Origin: Cavia porcellus
Taxonomy: Eukaryota > Chordata > Mammalia > Rodentia > Caviidae
Length of the DNA: 64,000 bases
Assembly: GCF_034190915.1 (NCBI RefSeq)
Contig: NW_026947507.1
Location: 17,246,501 to 17,310,500 of the forward strand
Direction of reading: 5' to 3'
A model generated the notes under the pieces. The model did not search any database. It saw nothing but the letters and a program-made list of their open reading frames with translations, and was not told the DNA's origin. Positions 34,614 through 45,199 of the stretch are shown one piece after another. Numbering within the stretch: position 1 is the stretch's first letter; each line of letters opens with the position of its first letter. The position numbers were made by a program, and so were the translations under genes.

Positions 34614-35829
34614 TTGGAATATAAAAAGCTCTGAGATGAGATAGTTCCATCAATGATCAGGTGAGACATTTTCCTCATTTGAAGTCAATAGACAGCTCTT
34701 ACGAGTTCTCTGTGTGTGTATAAAAGCACTTCTGTTCTCCACAGAGGCACTTCAACTCATAATAATTTGCAAATTCTGTATTGCAAATTCTTATGTATTC
34801 TGTCTGAAAACATTTCCTTTCAGATTTGGTTACAAATAACTTGTTCCTTGGGCTTTGTTTTGTTTGCTTTGGTGTTTTCAAACAAAAATCAAAGAAGCCC
34901 ATGCTTAACAGTTCTACTTTGCAATCTTGTTTCTTAAAAAAAAAATGTCATATGAAAGATTCACAGATGTGAATTTCATATTTTTTTTTACCAAATCCTA
35001 AAACCCTTTAAGGTTTTTTTTACCAAATCCTAAAACATTTCGAAAGTTCAAAAATACAAAAGCTGTAAGTGTACAAAAAATATTGTAAGAGTTGTTTCCT
35101 GTAAAATCAGTTACATAAAATTAAGCATGACATTTATGAGAGAAGAACTGATGTTTTTATTTGATGTTGTAATTCTGGATCAAGAGTATAACTCATAGGA
35201 AGAATAAATAAATATATAACACAATAAATAAAACAGACTTTTAAAAGGCTTGATAATTTAAAACTACTTTTGAATCTTAATATTACTAAGATTGAACCTG
35301 AATTTCTGTAAGGAAATATTTAGAAGCTTTAATTTTATTAATCTAATTAAAGAAAGTTTGCAAATGGTTGAAAATTATAATTTAACTTGTTTGAGTAAAG
35401 TGAACAAAAATTCTTCAGGGATTATTTCTGCATGTTTGTAACTCTTTCGACAAATGCTCTTATGTTAAAGCTGTTTCTTCCCCTTTGCCTCCATTAATGA
35501 CTGCATCTCCTTAAGACATATGTGGCCTTCCACTCTCTGTGAGTGCACATAAAGCCTGTTCTGAAGAAGGTTCTAGTGGGTATTCTGACTCTCGTGAATT
35601 TACTGGGTTGGGCATGTTGCAGTCCTCACTTTCATCAGGAGCCAAACAGGTGCTTTTTAATATCCTAAAGCTTACTAGGCTGAGAACAACAGGCTTGTTA
35701 AATGGATGCTTTTCGGAGACTTAATCTGAGTCCATTAAAGGCAGGAATAGACTTCTGACTGTGGTTTGTACTCTTGTTTCCTGGAGGCATATGTGGATAT
35801 AATGAACTGGCTTGAATGTTTCCAGGGGT
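34612..35829. other. Unannotated DNA
   Basis: Mostly unique sequence with one short tandem repeat (34,982-35,036). The stretch 35,450-35,820 is less AT-rich and looks non-repetitive, so it is a candidate for a conservation check. No genes are supported. Confidence 0.45.
34982..35036. repeat. 23-bp direct repeat, period 32
   Basis: Eight T followed by ACCAAATCCTAAAAC occurs at 34,982-35,004 and again, identical, at 35,014-35,036. The 9-bp spacer is 'cctttaagg'. Confidence 0.93.
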
Positions 35830-36020
35830 GCATGTTATGTGCTAAACTGTTAGGCTTAGCATTTTCATGTGCACAGTTCCCCATTTTATTGTCAGAACAA
35901 CATGGTGAGGCAGAATTTTTAGGTAGCTATTAAGACTCAAAAGTTAAGCAACTTGCATAAATTCAGAAACAAGATAGGAAGTTGCCTAGGTAGAGGCTGT
36001 TTAATCCAGACAATCAGACA
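35830..36020 (+). mobile_element. MIR SINE (ancient)
   Basis: A degraded mammal-wide MIR. 'ttatgtgctaaactgttagg', then 'ttgtcagaacaacatggtg' and the core-like 'gttaagcaacttgcataaat' follow the MIR order, ending near 'ttaatccagacaatcag'. Divergence is high, as expected for an insertion shared across placental mammals. Confidence 0.72.
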
Positions 36021-36189
36021 AAGTCTAATATGTTTACCAGTTTACTGTGTTGCAACAGCAGCCTACAGGACTTCAAGAGGACCACCCAGGGGGAGAAGTC
36101 TGCTTTTGGCTTTAGATTTCCTGTAATTTAAGAAAATAATGGATTTAAATCTTGTTCTGAGAACATTAGTCCCTATTTTGGAATTCTTT

Positions 36190-36310
36190 ACCATGTGTGA
36201 AAATTATTTAATCTGTTAATCTTAGGTTTCTCCCTCTAAAAGTAATGATAATCATATTTCAAGCTATTGCCTGTAATTGATGCATATATTAATGTAATAA
36301 TCAGGATCCT
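36190..36310 (-). mobile_element. Possible MIR fragment (antisense)
   Basis: 'gaaaattatttaatctgtta' followed by 'tttctccctctaaaagtaat' and 'gataatcatattt' resembles the antisense MIR core (a 'ttaacctctctgagcctcag' type of segment). Weak, based on order only. Confidence 0.35.
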
Positions 36311-37690
36311 ACTCATTTTAAGGTACACCAGAAAGTAGTAGATCCACAATCTATTTTCATCTTCCTACAAAATCATGTCTTCTCTTATTCCCCTACTAAT
36401 GACCATTTTCTAATATCACAGTGCTTGCAGTAACATTATCATCCCAAGGATAATAATAATAATAATAATAATAATAGCAATCTTGTTTTTGAGTTTGAGG
36501 AATATTCTTATTCTTCCCCAGCCCAGTTTACTTAACACATAGTAAATGTATGATCAACTGACTTCTTAAATAATTTCTTAGAAAAAAATCGTTGTAAGTT
36601 TTATAGGTCAAAATTTCCTTACTACTATGTAGATTTTATATAATCTTCATTATTACCTTTCAATGCAGTTCTAATGTTAGCAATATTATCATGCTGCTTT
36701 TTCCCAGTTGAATTTGTGCAAGCCAACTTTCAAGTAAGAAAAAAAATATAGAAATTTCCAAAGTTAAAACCTTTCCAAAGTTAATACCAAGAATAAAATA
36801 ATGACTGACCAACTAAAAGAAATGACAAAGAACAAAATTACAGAGAACAGTGTAGCAAAACAAACATCGTGCTAAACTGTGACTTTAAGTTAAACATCTT
36901 TTTTCTACTTCATATCTAAATCAGTAACTGAATGTATCTCAGCCTCAGTTGAACTATGTGCTAAAGTGTACTAAACAATAATATGTAGGTTAGGGAAAGA
37001 GCATAGAAACCGGCTAGATAGCACCTATAAAATCTATTATTGAGTAATACAAGTTAATTTCTTCAATTAAAATTTAATTTTAAACTTAATTTTACTGCTC
37101 AATTATTAGTAATCTCAGTAGTTTCTAGATGTAAGATACTTAGATATGATAATCATGGTGTAAGCTTAATCATATTATTAAAATCAAAATGCCTGAATTG
37201 TTACATGGTATTTTCCTACTTACTATTTAAATTTAAAAGATTGCACCTATAATTCTAAATATTGCATTGATATCTGTTATGCTTTTGTCATCCCTGACAA
37301 TTGTACCCATTCCCATGAAACAAGAAAGCTTAAAAAACAGCAAAGACTGGGCACCAAATCCCAATTCCCTGGCCCCAACAAGCTCTGTAACATTTGTACT
37401 TTTATATTTCAAGAGGCCTGAGGTGAGTGCATTCTTTCTTCCCCAAATTCCTCAAGGCAGCAACTCCTCCCCAGACCAAACCCGGACAACCATCTCCTCT
37501 TTAAAGCTGTCCTTCTTCTCTTGCCAAGGACTGACTATTTTTGGACTCATCTGGTTTGCACTGGAGTGAAATAAATAGCCTAGCTGCTCACACAAAGCCT
37601 GCAAGCTGTTACAGTCTTTGTAACAGCTCGTATCTAGATTTCTTTCCAAAGCCTCATGCACTCATAGGTAGGGATTTTCAAAGGTGGCCA
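36311..37690. other. Unannotated DNA
   Basis: Unique AT-rich sequence. The stretch 37,280-37,660 is GC-richer and may be an unrecognised LTR or other old repeat; its open frames are on both strands and resemble nothing known to me. Confidence 0.45.
36450..36476. repeat. (AAT)n microsatellite
   Basis: About nine uninterrupted AAT/TAA units. Confidence 0.95.
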
Positions 37691-38035
37691 AATACAGGTT
37701 ACCTGAATGTGGATTCAAAGTGTGGGAAAGTGGATTAAGGGTGTGGTAGCTAAACTAATCCACTGATTGGTTTTGCATAGTTCAGAATGTGGATAATGGA
37801 AGGACCCAGTTTTGGTAGAGGTGGCAGCTTCCTTAAGGCTTGTAGTCTGGATGGGATAAAAGGATAAGGGATGTTTGCTGGTGCTCTTTGCTGCTTTGCT
37901 TTTTCCTGCCTGCCTTGTCATGGATATTTTCCCTCTGCGACACTCTTCCACAATGCTACCCTGCCTTGGATCCTGCTAACTATATACAATATAACAAACA
38001 ATTAACCAAAATAAATCTTTTTTTTTTAAATTCCA
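37690..38035 (+). mobile_element. MaLR/ERVL-like LTR remnant
   Basis: The 3' half has 'tgccttgtcatggatatttt', a 'cactcttccacaatgctacc' block, and 'accaaaataaatc' with its AATAAA-containing end (about 38,010), followed by a T run. This order is typical of ERVL-MaLR type LTR 3' ends. The 5' half is not recognisable. Confidence 0.4.
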
Positions 38036-38129
38036 GATATTGAATATTTTGTCTTAACAACTAGATATATAACTAGAATAATGTTTTAAGAATTAAATTT
38101 TAAAATGATTCTGTTAATATACTACCTGG

Positions 38130-39085
38130 CTTAACTATTTTTCTTGAGATATCCATCCTGCATTGATGGGCATGTGAGTTGTTTCCAAGATCTGGCTATT
38201 AAAAATTGTACTACTATAAACTTGGGAGCACATATATCACTGTGGTATGATGTTTTCAGTTCTTCTGGGAAAAATACCCAGAAGCGAAATACCTAGGTCA
38301 AATGGGACTTTTAATCCTAGCTTTTTAAGCAATCTCTGATTTCCACCATGGTTGCAGCAACCTATGCTCCCACCAACAGTGGAGAAGGGTTCCTTTTTCC
38401 CTACAACAACTGCAGTATTTGCTATTGGTTGATTTCTTGGTCATTCTTTCTGGAGTGAGATGGAATCTCAACATTGTTTTAATTTGTATTTCTCTAGTGA
38501 CCAATGACATTGAACATTTTTTCATATATTCATTTGCCATTTGTGTTTCTTCATCTGAGAAATGTATATTCATCTCAGATGCCCATTTTTGGATTGAGTC
38601 TTTGAATTTTGGGGGCCCGATCTTTTCTAATTCTTTATATGCTATAAGTGGAAATCATTTGTCTGAGGGAGAGTTGGCTAAGATTTTTTTTTTCCCAATT
38701 AGTGGGTTTTCTTTTCACTCTGTTGGAAATTTCTTTTGACATGTAAAACCTTTCTAATAATAATGGATTCCAGTTGCTGATTCTGGTAAATATTTTCCTT
38801 GCAGCTTGATTCTACTTACCCCTATATTTTCAAGATTTCTATCTACTCTCTCCTCCAGCAGATTTCATATTTGTTTTAATATTTATATCTTTGATCCATT
38901 TTGATTTAAGTTTAGTACATGGTGATAGACATGAATCTAGTTTTAGTTTTTGGCATATGGAAAGCCAGTTTTTCCAGCACCACTTATTGAAGAAGCTGTT
39001 TTCCAATAAACTTGTTTGTTCCTTTGTCAAAATAAGGTGGCTGATTGTGTTTTTAGTTGTGACTATGTCTTCTAATCTATTCCAT
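38130..39085 (-). mobile_element. LINE-1 copy C, inverted 5' segment
   Basis: L1 ORF2 C-terminal sequence read on the minus strand. It includes '[19 protein letters not shown]' and '[10 protein letters not shown]' (38,325-38,573) and runs to the 'TCPS' segment near 38,150-38,170. Together with the plus-strand segment that starts at 39,086 it forms one insertion whose 5' part is inverted (twin priming). The frames are broken. Confidence 0.88.
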
Positions 39086-39700
39086 TTATCTCCAAATGCC
39101 CATCAACAGAGGAATGGATAGATACGGTATTTTTATACAATAGAATACTACTTAGCTATAAGAAAAAGATTGCACCAAAGCTTTTTTAGGCAAATGGATG
39201 AGAGCTGAGACCATACTCATAAGTGAAATAAATAAGACTCACATGTGTAAATGCCATATTGTCTCCCTAGTGTAAGAATCTGAAAGAGTAAATAATACCC
39301 AAAGCTTATAATAGACATTGTAAAAAGGTAAGAAACTGATCAAAGGAGAAAAAGAACTGAGATGGGGAAAAGAGGAAAGAACGAAGGGAAAACTAAAAAG
39401 ATTTGGATTGTTTATATATACGTAAAATAGCTAAGAAGTTTATATAAGTTCTATTAGTTCTTGGAAAACAACAGTTAATTCTCATATGATTAGATCAATT
39501 TTGCCTCTCTATATCTGCTAACCTAAGCAACGATTTTAAATATAACAGTATGCAATATTATAAACTGTTAAATTCCTATAATTTGTTTTGAAAGCCCATG
39601 CTGTTATTTTTTGTGTTTTGTTGTTCTTGTTGTTTGTATATGTCTTGTTTTTTGCTTTTATTTTCTGTGTTTTTTTTTCTCTTAAAAAAATCCATCCTAG
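39086..39700 (+). mobile_element. LINE-1 copy C, 3' segment
   Basis: The plus strand reads the last ORF2 codons ('cccatcaacagaggaatgga'), the end of ORF2 and a long 3'UTR. These match the minus-strand copy D (45,180-45,360) in order. The T/G-rich end (39,600-39,680) matches the TGTTTTGTT-rich 3'UTR of copy D. It continues exactly where the inverted segment at 38,130 stops in L1 coordinates, with about 20 bp shared. The minus-strand frames here (39,536-39,767) are Lys/Asn-rich shadows. Confidence 0.85.
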
Positions 39701-41794
39701 TTTGAATAGTTTCCTTTTGAAATTGTAAGAATTCATTTCCATAAGGAAAAAAGGGAAGCACATACATGAAACACCAGAGGAGAATTAGCTGACTTCAGAG
39801 GTGCAGGTTGAATTTATGTGTTTACAAACTAAAGAACACTTGAATTTGCTGTTAATTACTTGGGTCTGGATACAGGCAAGAAACAAATTCTCCTTCACAG
39901 TTTCCAATGGTACTAACTCGGTCTCTGCTGTTATTTAAGAACCTATGAGAGTAAATTTATGTGGTTTTAGAAATCGTGTGGTAGTTTGGTACAGCAAATA
40001 TAAGAGGCAAACACACACAGAAACACATTTCTTGCTGCTATATAAAGTTGAAAATGAGAATTTTCTGCCTTTTTTTGCAACTCAGTTGCTTTCTTACTGT
40101 ATAAACTAACTTTGCAATTGAACAAATTATTGTATGCTCAAAACTTATGTTTTGAATATAATATTGCTAACGTACTTGCTTTGAATGGAACTCAAAAAGG
40201 AAGGATAAGAATACATATTCAGATACAATGTGTTTTTATTTTCTAAAAAGTGTACTTCCCATAACAAAGTAAAAGCTACATTCAATCATTCATCTAAAGT
40301 TGTTTTAACTTTTGACACTTAATAAGTGATTGCTTTTAAAAATTTCTTATTTATAAGAAATACTGTTGAATGAGCTCTTTTAACTTGTGAGTTTTAAAGA
40401 ATTTTTGCTAGAATTTGTAGCAATAAAATTACAGAAGCAAACATTAGAATCAAATGCTTGCCAAATATTAGTCTTAAAGCTCTATTGTGAATATACTTAA
40501 TTTTAAAAATAAGGTTACAAATTTAAAAGCAGAGTTTTTTAAAGCATAAAGTCAAGAAGATAGTGTTTTAAATTTTTTGTTGTGTAAACTAGGTCATATT
40601 TGCATTTTGTCATTTGTGATTTATTGACTACAGATTTCCATAGATTATTAAAACTGAAATTAGTTTCATTACTGAAAGAGATGAGATAACAAATCAAAGT
40701 TCTTAGAGTTTTGTAACTACTACTCAATGAGTTTCAAGAGTTTTCTGTAACTTACACTTAAATTGCATAATAGGGACATTTTGCTAAGTTTTATACTGTT
40801 TAAAATATCATATTCTTTTATCTATCTTAATGAAGCATACAAATTCATTAAATTTTAAGGAAATCAAATAAAAGATATTTTGCTGTATCTTCATTATTTT
40901 ACTTTCTTAGTATTTTGGGACTGAGAAATTTCAAAAAAAAGTGGTAATTAGTTTAACCTAGTTTTAAACAATGAAAACTCACAGAAAGGAAAGTTTGCTC
41001 ATTAGAAGCTCTTAATGTAACAATATATAAACTGCTGAATTGATGTGGCTTTTGATTAATTATAATTATCACAAATTTGAGAAAAAATGTTGTGAAGCAA
41101 AACAGTATCCAATCATTACTAATTAAAGTAGGAAGTTCAGAGTATATTGCAGTCAGGAAAAAATAAAAATGAGTTTATTCGGGACACCTGTGGGCCTGTT
41201 AAACTCTGATAGGAAAGTATATTAGCAAATAGAATTGTCAAAACTTTTCAGATCTAGGAAGAAAAATGGAATACTGAATGGATTAAATGTTAGTTGAAGG
41301 TCATTTTAACTGTACTAATTTTGAAATATAGTAGAAAAAAGAATTTTCCATTTCTTAATGAGACACAATATATGCACAGGAGATATGATTAGATATGGTC
41401 TAAGATCCTGTTTGGACACCTTCTTAATTAACTTCAATAAAGATGAAATTTTTGAAATGAGATTAATTTGACAAATCAATTGATAATGACCAATTAATTG
41501 ATGTCAGTTATCATTTATAAAGCAGTTTGAAGATGGAACATGCTATGAGTGTTAAGTAGTGTTATTAAGATGATAATGATGAAGAATATAGGGAAAAAAT
41601 CTACCATGGGTAACATTTCCAAGACAATTTAAATTATGGACATTATAAAACAGATGGCATAGTATTTAGGAAGAAGTAGGAAAAAGTTTAAATTATGTCT
41701 TAGAATTATTCTCCCCCCTCCTTGTTCAATTAAAGTTCTCTTTTCCAATTTCTCTTTTGCTTCATCTCTAATTTTAGTAACTTAATCGAATAGT
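39701..41794. other. Unannotated AT-rich DNA
   Basis: About 2.1 kb of unique AT-rich sequence with no gene or repeat that I recognise. Confidence 0.5.
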
Positions 41795-42330
41795 ATTTAC
41801 AAAGTCCCTAGAATATACCAGATGTTATTCTAAGCATTTGAAATTTACTGGTGAATGAAATAAGCACATTTTTCTACTTTAGTTGATTCACATTCTGTTT
41901 AAAGAAGCAAAGTAAAGATATAGTTGAGAAATAAAAATTTCAGAGAAATATAAACAAATAACAAAAAAAAAACCAAAGACCTTATATTAGAGGGTGTTTA
42001 TGATATAGAAGGTTTCTACATTTGTTAATCTCTTCTCTGAGCTTTGAATTTCGGCCTTTAAAAGGAGCCTACAAAGGAGCCAAGAAAATATGAGAGCCAA
42101 GGTCAAGTATAAGCTTAACAAGTCCAGGGGAATAATGAATTAAAAAAAAAAAAAAAACACTGGAACTTGCTGAAGACATAAAATGCACAAAATGGAAGAA
42201 ATAGGAAGGACATTTGAACTATATTTTACTAATAATGAGAAGTTATTGTAAAGTTGAGACATGTGACTCATTTGATTTTTATAACGTTGGCTGAGTGGAG
42301 AATACGTTCTGCTAACTATGAGTTTAGAAA
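41795..42330 (+). mobile_element. Ancient mammalian interspersed repeat (LINE-like 3' end)
   Basis: 'ccctagaatataccagatgt' with 'gaatgaaataagcaca' resembles the 'actatgtgccaggcactgtt...gaacaaaacagac' type mammal-wide repeat. Further on, 'gagaagttattgtaaagttg', 'acatgtgactcatttg' and 'ggctgagtggagaat' match the following part of the same repeat. The family (L2/CR1-like or other) is not fixed. An A15 run (about 42,140) interrupts it. Confidence 0.45.
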
Positions 42331-42999
42331 AACCAGAAAGGATTAAGAAGTTTCATTTGCTTTTGTCTTGTATCAAGGGCATTGTTGAAGTACAGTTTGC
42401 AAATCATAAAATTCATCCATATTACATATGAGTCAATGATTTCTGGTACCTTTAACTAATATATTAACTATCTCTATGAAAGTTTTAGAAAATACGTCCT
42501 CTTCCAAAATGTCTCATCTACACTCAAAATGAATCACAACCTCAGTTTCAGTAGACCATGTATCTACTTTTTGAATCCATATATTTGGTTTCTATGAACA
42601 TTTCATGTATAGATTCATAGTCTATATCATAAGAGTTGACAGCAGTTTGTGCCCAGATAATAGTAACAACAATGAGAGGAAATGATGAGGGTTTGAGGTT
42701 TTGAGACAGAGGTGTAAAACTCTGTTTAATTAGATATAAAGTTTGAAAAGAATATAAAGAATTTTAAGATTACTAAAAAATGTGTGCTTAGGTGGATTGT
42801 GATTCTTTTATAAAGATGAAAACTTCTGGAACAATATGCAATTTTCTGACAATTTGAGATTTTCATTAAATATGGCAGTACAGATACAAAGTATGAAATA
42901 GGTTGTACTACATCTAGAAGTCATCAGAGGATGAATGTTTACATTTTATTCACCTATGAGGACATCTAGCAAGACATAGGAAACAAAGGTAGAAAGAAG

Positions 43000-43003
<4 letters not shown>
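42331..43003. other. Unannotated AT-rich DNA
   Basis: Unique AT-rich sequence before the (GA)n repeat. Nothing is recognised. Confidence 0.5.
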
Positions 43004-43004
<1 letters not shown>

Positions 43005-43076
<72 letters not shown>

Positions 43077-43077
43077 G
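43005..43077. repeat. (AG)n microsatellite
   Basis: About 73 bp of AG repeats with one AAAG interruption. On the minus strand it encodes a spurious Ser-Leu repeat frame (42,946-43,230), which is not a gene. Confidence 0.97.
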
Positions 43078-43359
43078 AGAAACTGAATTTGTTAGAATTC
43101 TAATATTGTTACACATATAACTTGCAGAATTCACTGTAAATAAAAAATTGGGCAGCTTTTCCAAAAGTAACTGAAAACCCGAGTCACTTTCAGATTCCAT
43201 TCCTGAACATAGGAGTTTAGAAGTCTTCACGTTATCCTAGAAATGAAAAGAGTTGTGAACTAAAATATATTACTATGCTAAAGAATGAAAGAACATAGAA
43301 CCATTGAAAATTTCAGTTAATATCACAAAAGGCAGAAAAAGCCTTAAAAAATCAAAAAC

Positions 43360-44255
43360 ATAAAAGTGCAACAAATAGAAAAAAATGCATTAGATATTAA
43401 TCCAGCTATGTAAACAATCTCTTTAGAATCAATGAAAACACATTGTCAGAGTGAATAAAAAAACAAGACTCAACTGTACACTGCCTATAAGAAATTCACT
43501 TTAAATGAAAAGACACATATTAATTTAAGTAAATGGATAAAAAGATGTACCATGCTTACTCTTATCAAAATTAAAGGTAGTAGCTATATTATTTTCAAAG
43601 AGAGTTAACAAGAAAATTTGTGAGGAATAAATATAATAGAGGGCTGAATTTTCTCTGAAGACATAAAATCTAAATACATATGTGATTCACAACACAGCAT
43701 CCGAATATGAGAAGTAAAAACTGCAAAGAAAAATACATGAATCTTCAACTATGTTTGGAGAGTTTTAAAAAACAGAAGAAAGTCCTCCGTGGAGTACAGA
43801 AAGATATATTCAAAAGCAGCATCACTTAATATTCGATATATCTGTAGATCACCAGATCCAACCAGGGAATACACATTCCTTCCAAGGTCACATGCAGTAT
43901 TCCCTAAAATAGAGCAAATTCTGGGACACAAACACATCTAAACCAATTTTAAAAACTGAAATTATATGACTTCTCTTAGAATACAATAGAGTGAAAGTAG
44001 AAAGCAGTAACAGAAAATTAGCTGGAAAACCCAGACAACCTTGGAGATGAACCAATACATTTTGCAGAGATACAAAAGTCAAAGAAAAAAATCTCATAAT
44101 CAGTATAAAATATTTTGAACTAAATTAAAATAAAAATAGAACCAAAACTAAGATCATTGTAATTAACTAACGTTCATTGAATCTACTGCTTTTATGAAAT
44201 TCAAGTTTATGGATAACTTAAAGAGGGTAAAACTAAACATAACAATACAGAACAA
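43360..44255 (+). mobile_element. Old L1 (L1M-type) ORF2 endonuclease fragment
   Basis: A plus-strand fragment of an old L1. 'ctgcctataagaaattcact' and 'aaaagacacatattaattta' match the conserved first part of L1 ORF2. A reading frame at 43,846-43,938 gives 'PDPTREYTFLPRSH' and 'KIEQILGHK', the endonuclease C-terminal motif order. 'gcagtaacagaaaattagct' follows in the correct place. It is much more diverged than copies A-D. The minus-strand frames (43,749-44,097) are shadows. Confidence 0.78.
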
Positions 44256-44294
44256 AGCCAATCAGAAGAACGCAATGTAAATGACAAGATTTCA

Positions 44295-44700
44295 GAGCCA
44301 GGCAACAGGAGATCATCACTGGCTACCATAATGTCTCTTGTTCTCTTCCAACTAGTTGTCCATGTCTTCACACATGAGGAATTCATTTAAAACATAATAG
44401 TATTAAACTGATCAGAGGAGAGTGATGAAGCCATTATAGGCCTTCAAAACCAGATAAGGAAATCAACAATGGCTGTCATAATGTCTCTCATTCTCTTCAA
44501 AGTAACTGTCTATATTTTCATGTATGCTGAAATTAAGCACTACAAAACAGAATAAAATCACTCTGAACAAAGAATAATGGCATTACTGGATTTCACTGCA
44601 TGATGATAAGGAATCAGCAGTGGATACAATAATGTCTCTTTTTCTTCCAAGTAGCTGTTTATTTCATCATGCATTATATAGTCAAGTCCATAAACTGTTT
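44295..44700. repeat. Three diverged tandem units of about 150 bp
   Basis: The string ATAATGTCTCT starts at 44,328, 44,478 and 44,629, giving spacings of 150 and 151 bp. Each is preceded by 'gg(a)atca-ca-tggc/t' type sequence and followed by 'ttc(tctt)c-aa-ta-ctgt', and the later parts of units 1 and 2 also align (about 44,385-44,440 with 44,530-44,590). The third unit is partial. It lies between the old L1 fragment and the 3' end of copy D, and could be part of the D 3'UTR or an independent array. Confidence 0.75.
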
Positions 44701-45199
44701 AGGAGAAGTTCTATGCATGTGTAAGTCTTTATCTGTATACCTATCCTATCTGTATTAGAGGGAAAACCAATACAAAACAAAACAAAAACAAATTAATAGA
44801 AAAACACAAAACAAAATAGACAAATAACAGTAGCAAGGCCCAAAACATTGACAATATAGGTTTTCAACACAAGGTGGTAGGAGCATAACTAGGGTTCTTA
44901 TTTTACATAATGATCTTCAAGAGTTCCTCAGATCACGATACACTAACATGCACAATTGTTCCAATCCTATTAATGTTAACTGTTTTGTTCCAAGAATTTT
45001 TTGAATTTGTAACAGTCATCTTAGCTATCCACATGTGTTTATGTAATTTTAGATTTTTTTCCCTTCCTTTGTCTTTTTCTCCTGTTCCTTGAGATATTAT
45101 TTATTTCCCTTTGTTTAGATTCTTATCCTTTCACTGAATTTATTGAGGTTTTTGTATTTTATGTACTCTTACCATTTCTTACGCTAGGGAGACTATTCA

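Noticed and set aside
42946..43230. Minus-strand open frame with a long Ser-Leu repeat
   Set aside because: It is translated from the (AG)n microsatellite. The same applies to 53,906-54,160 over the (GA)n tract.
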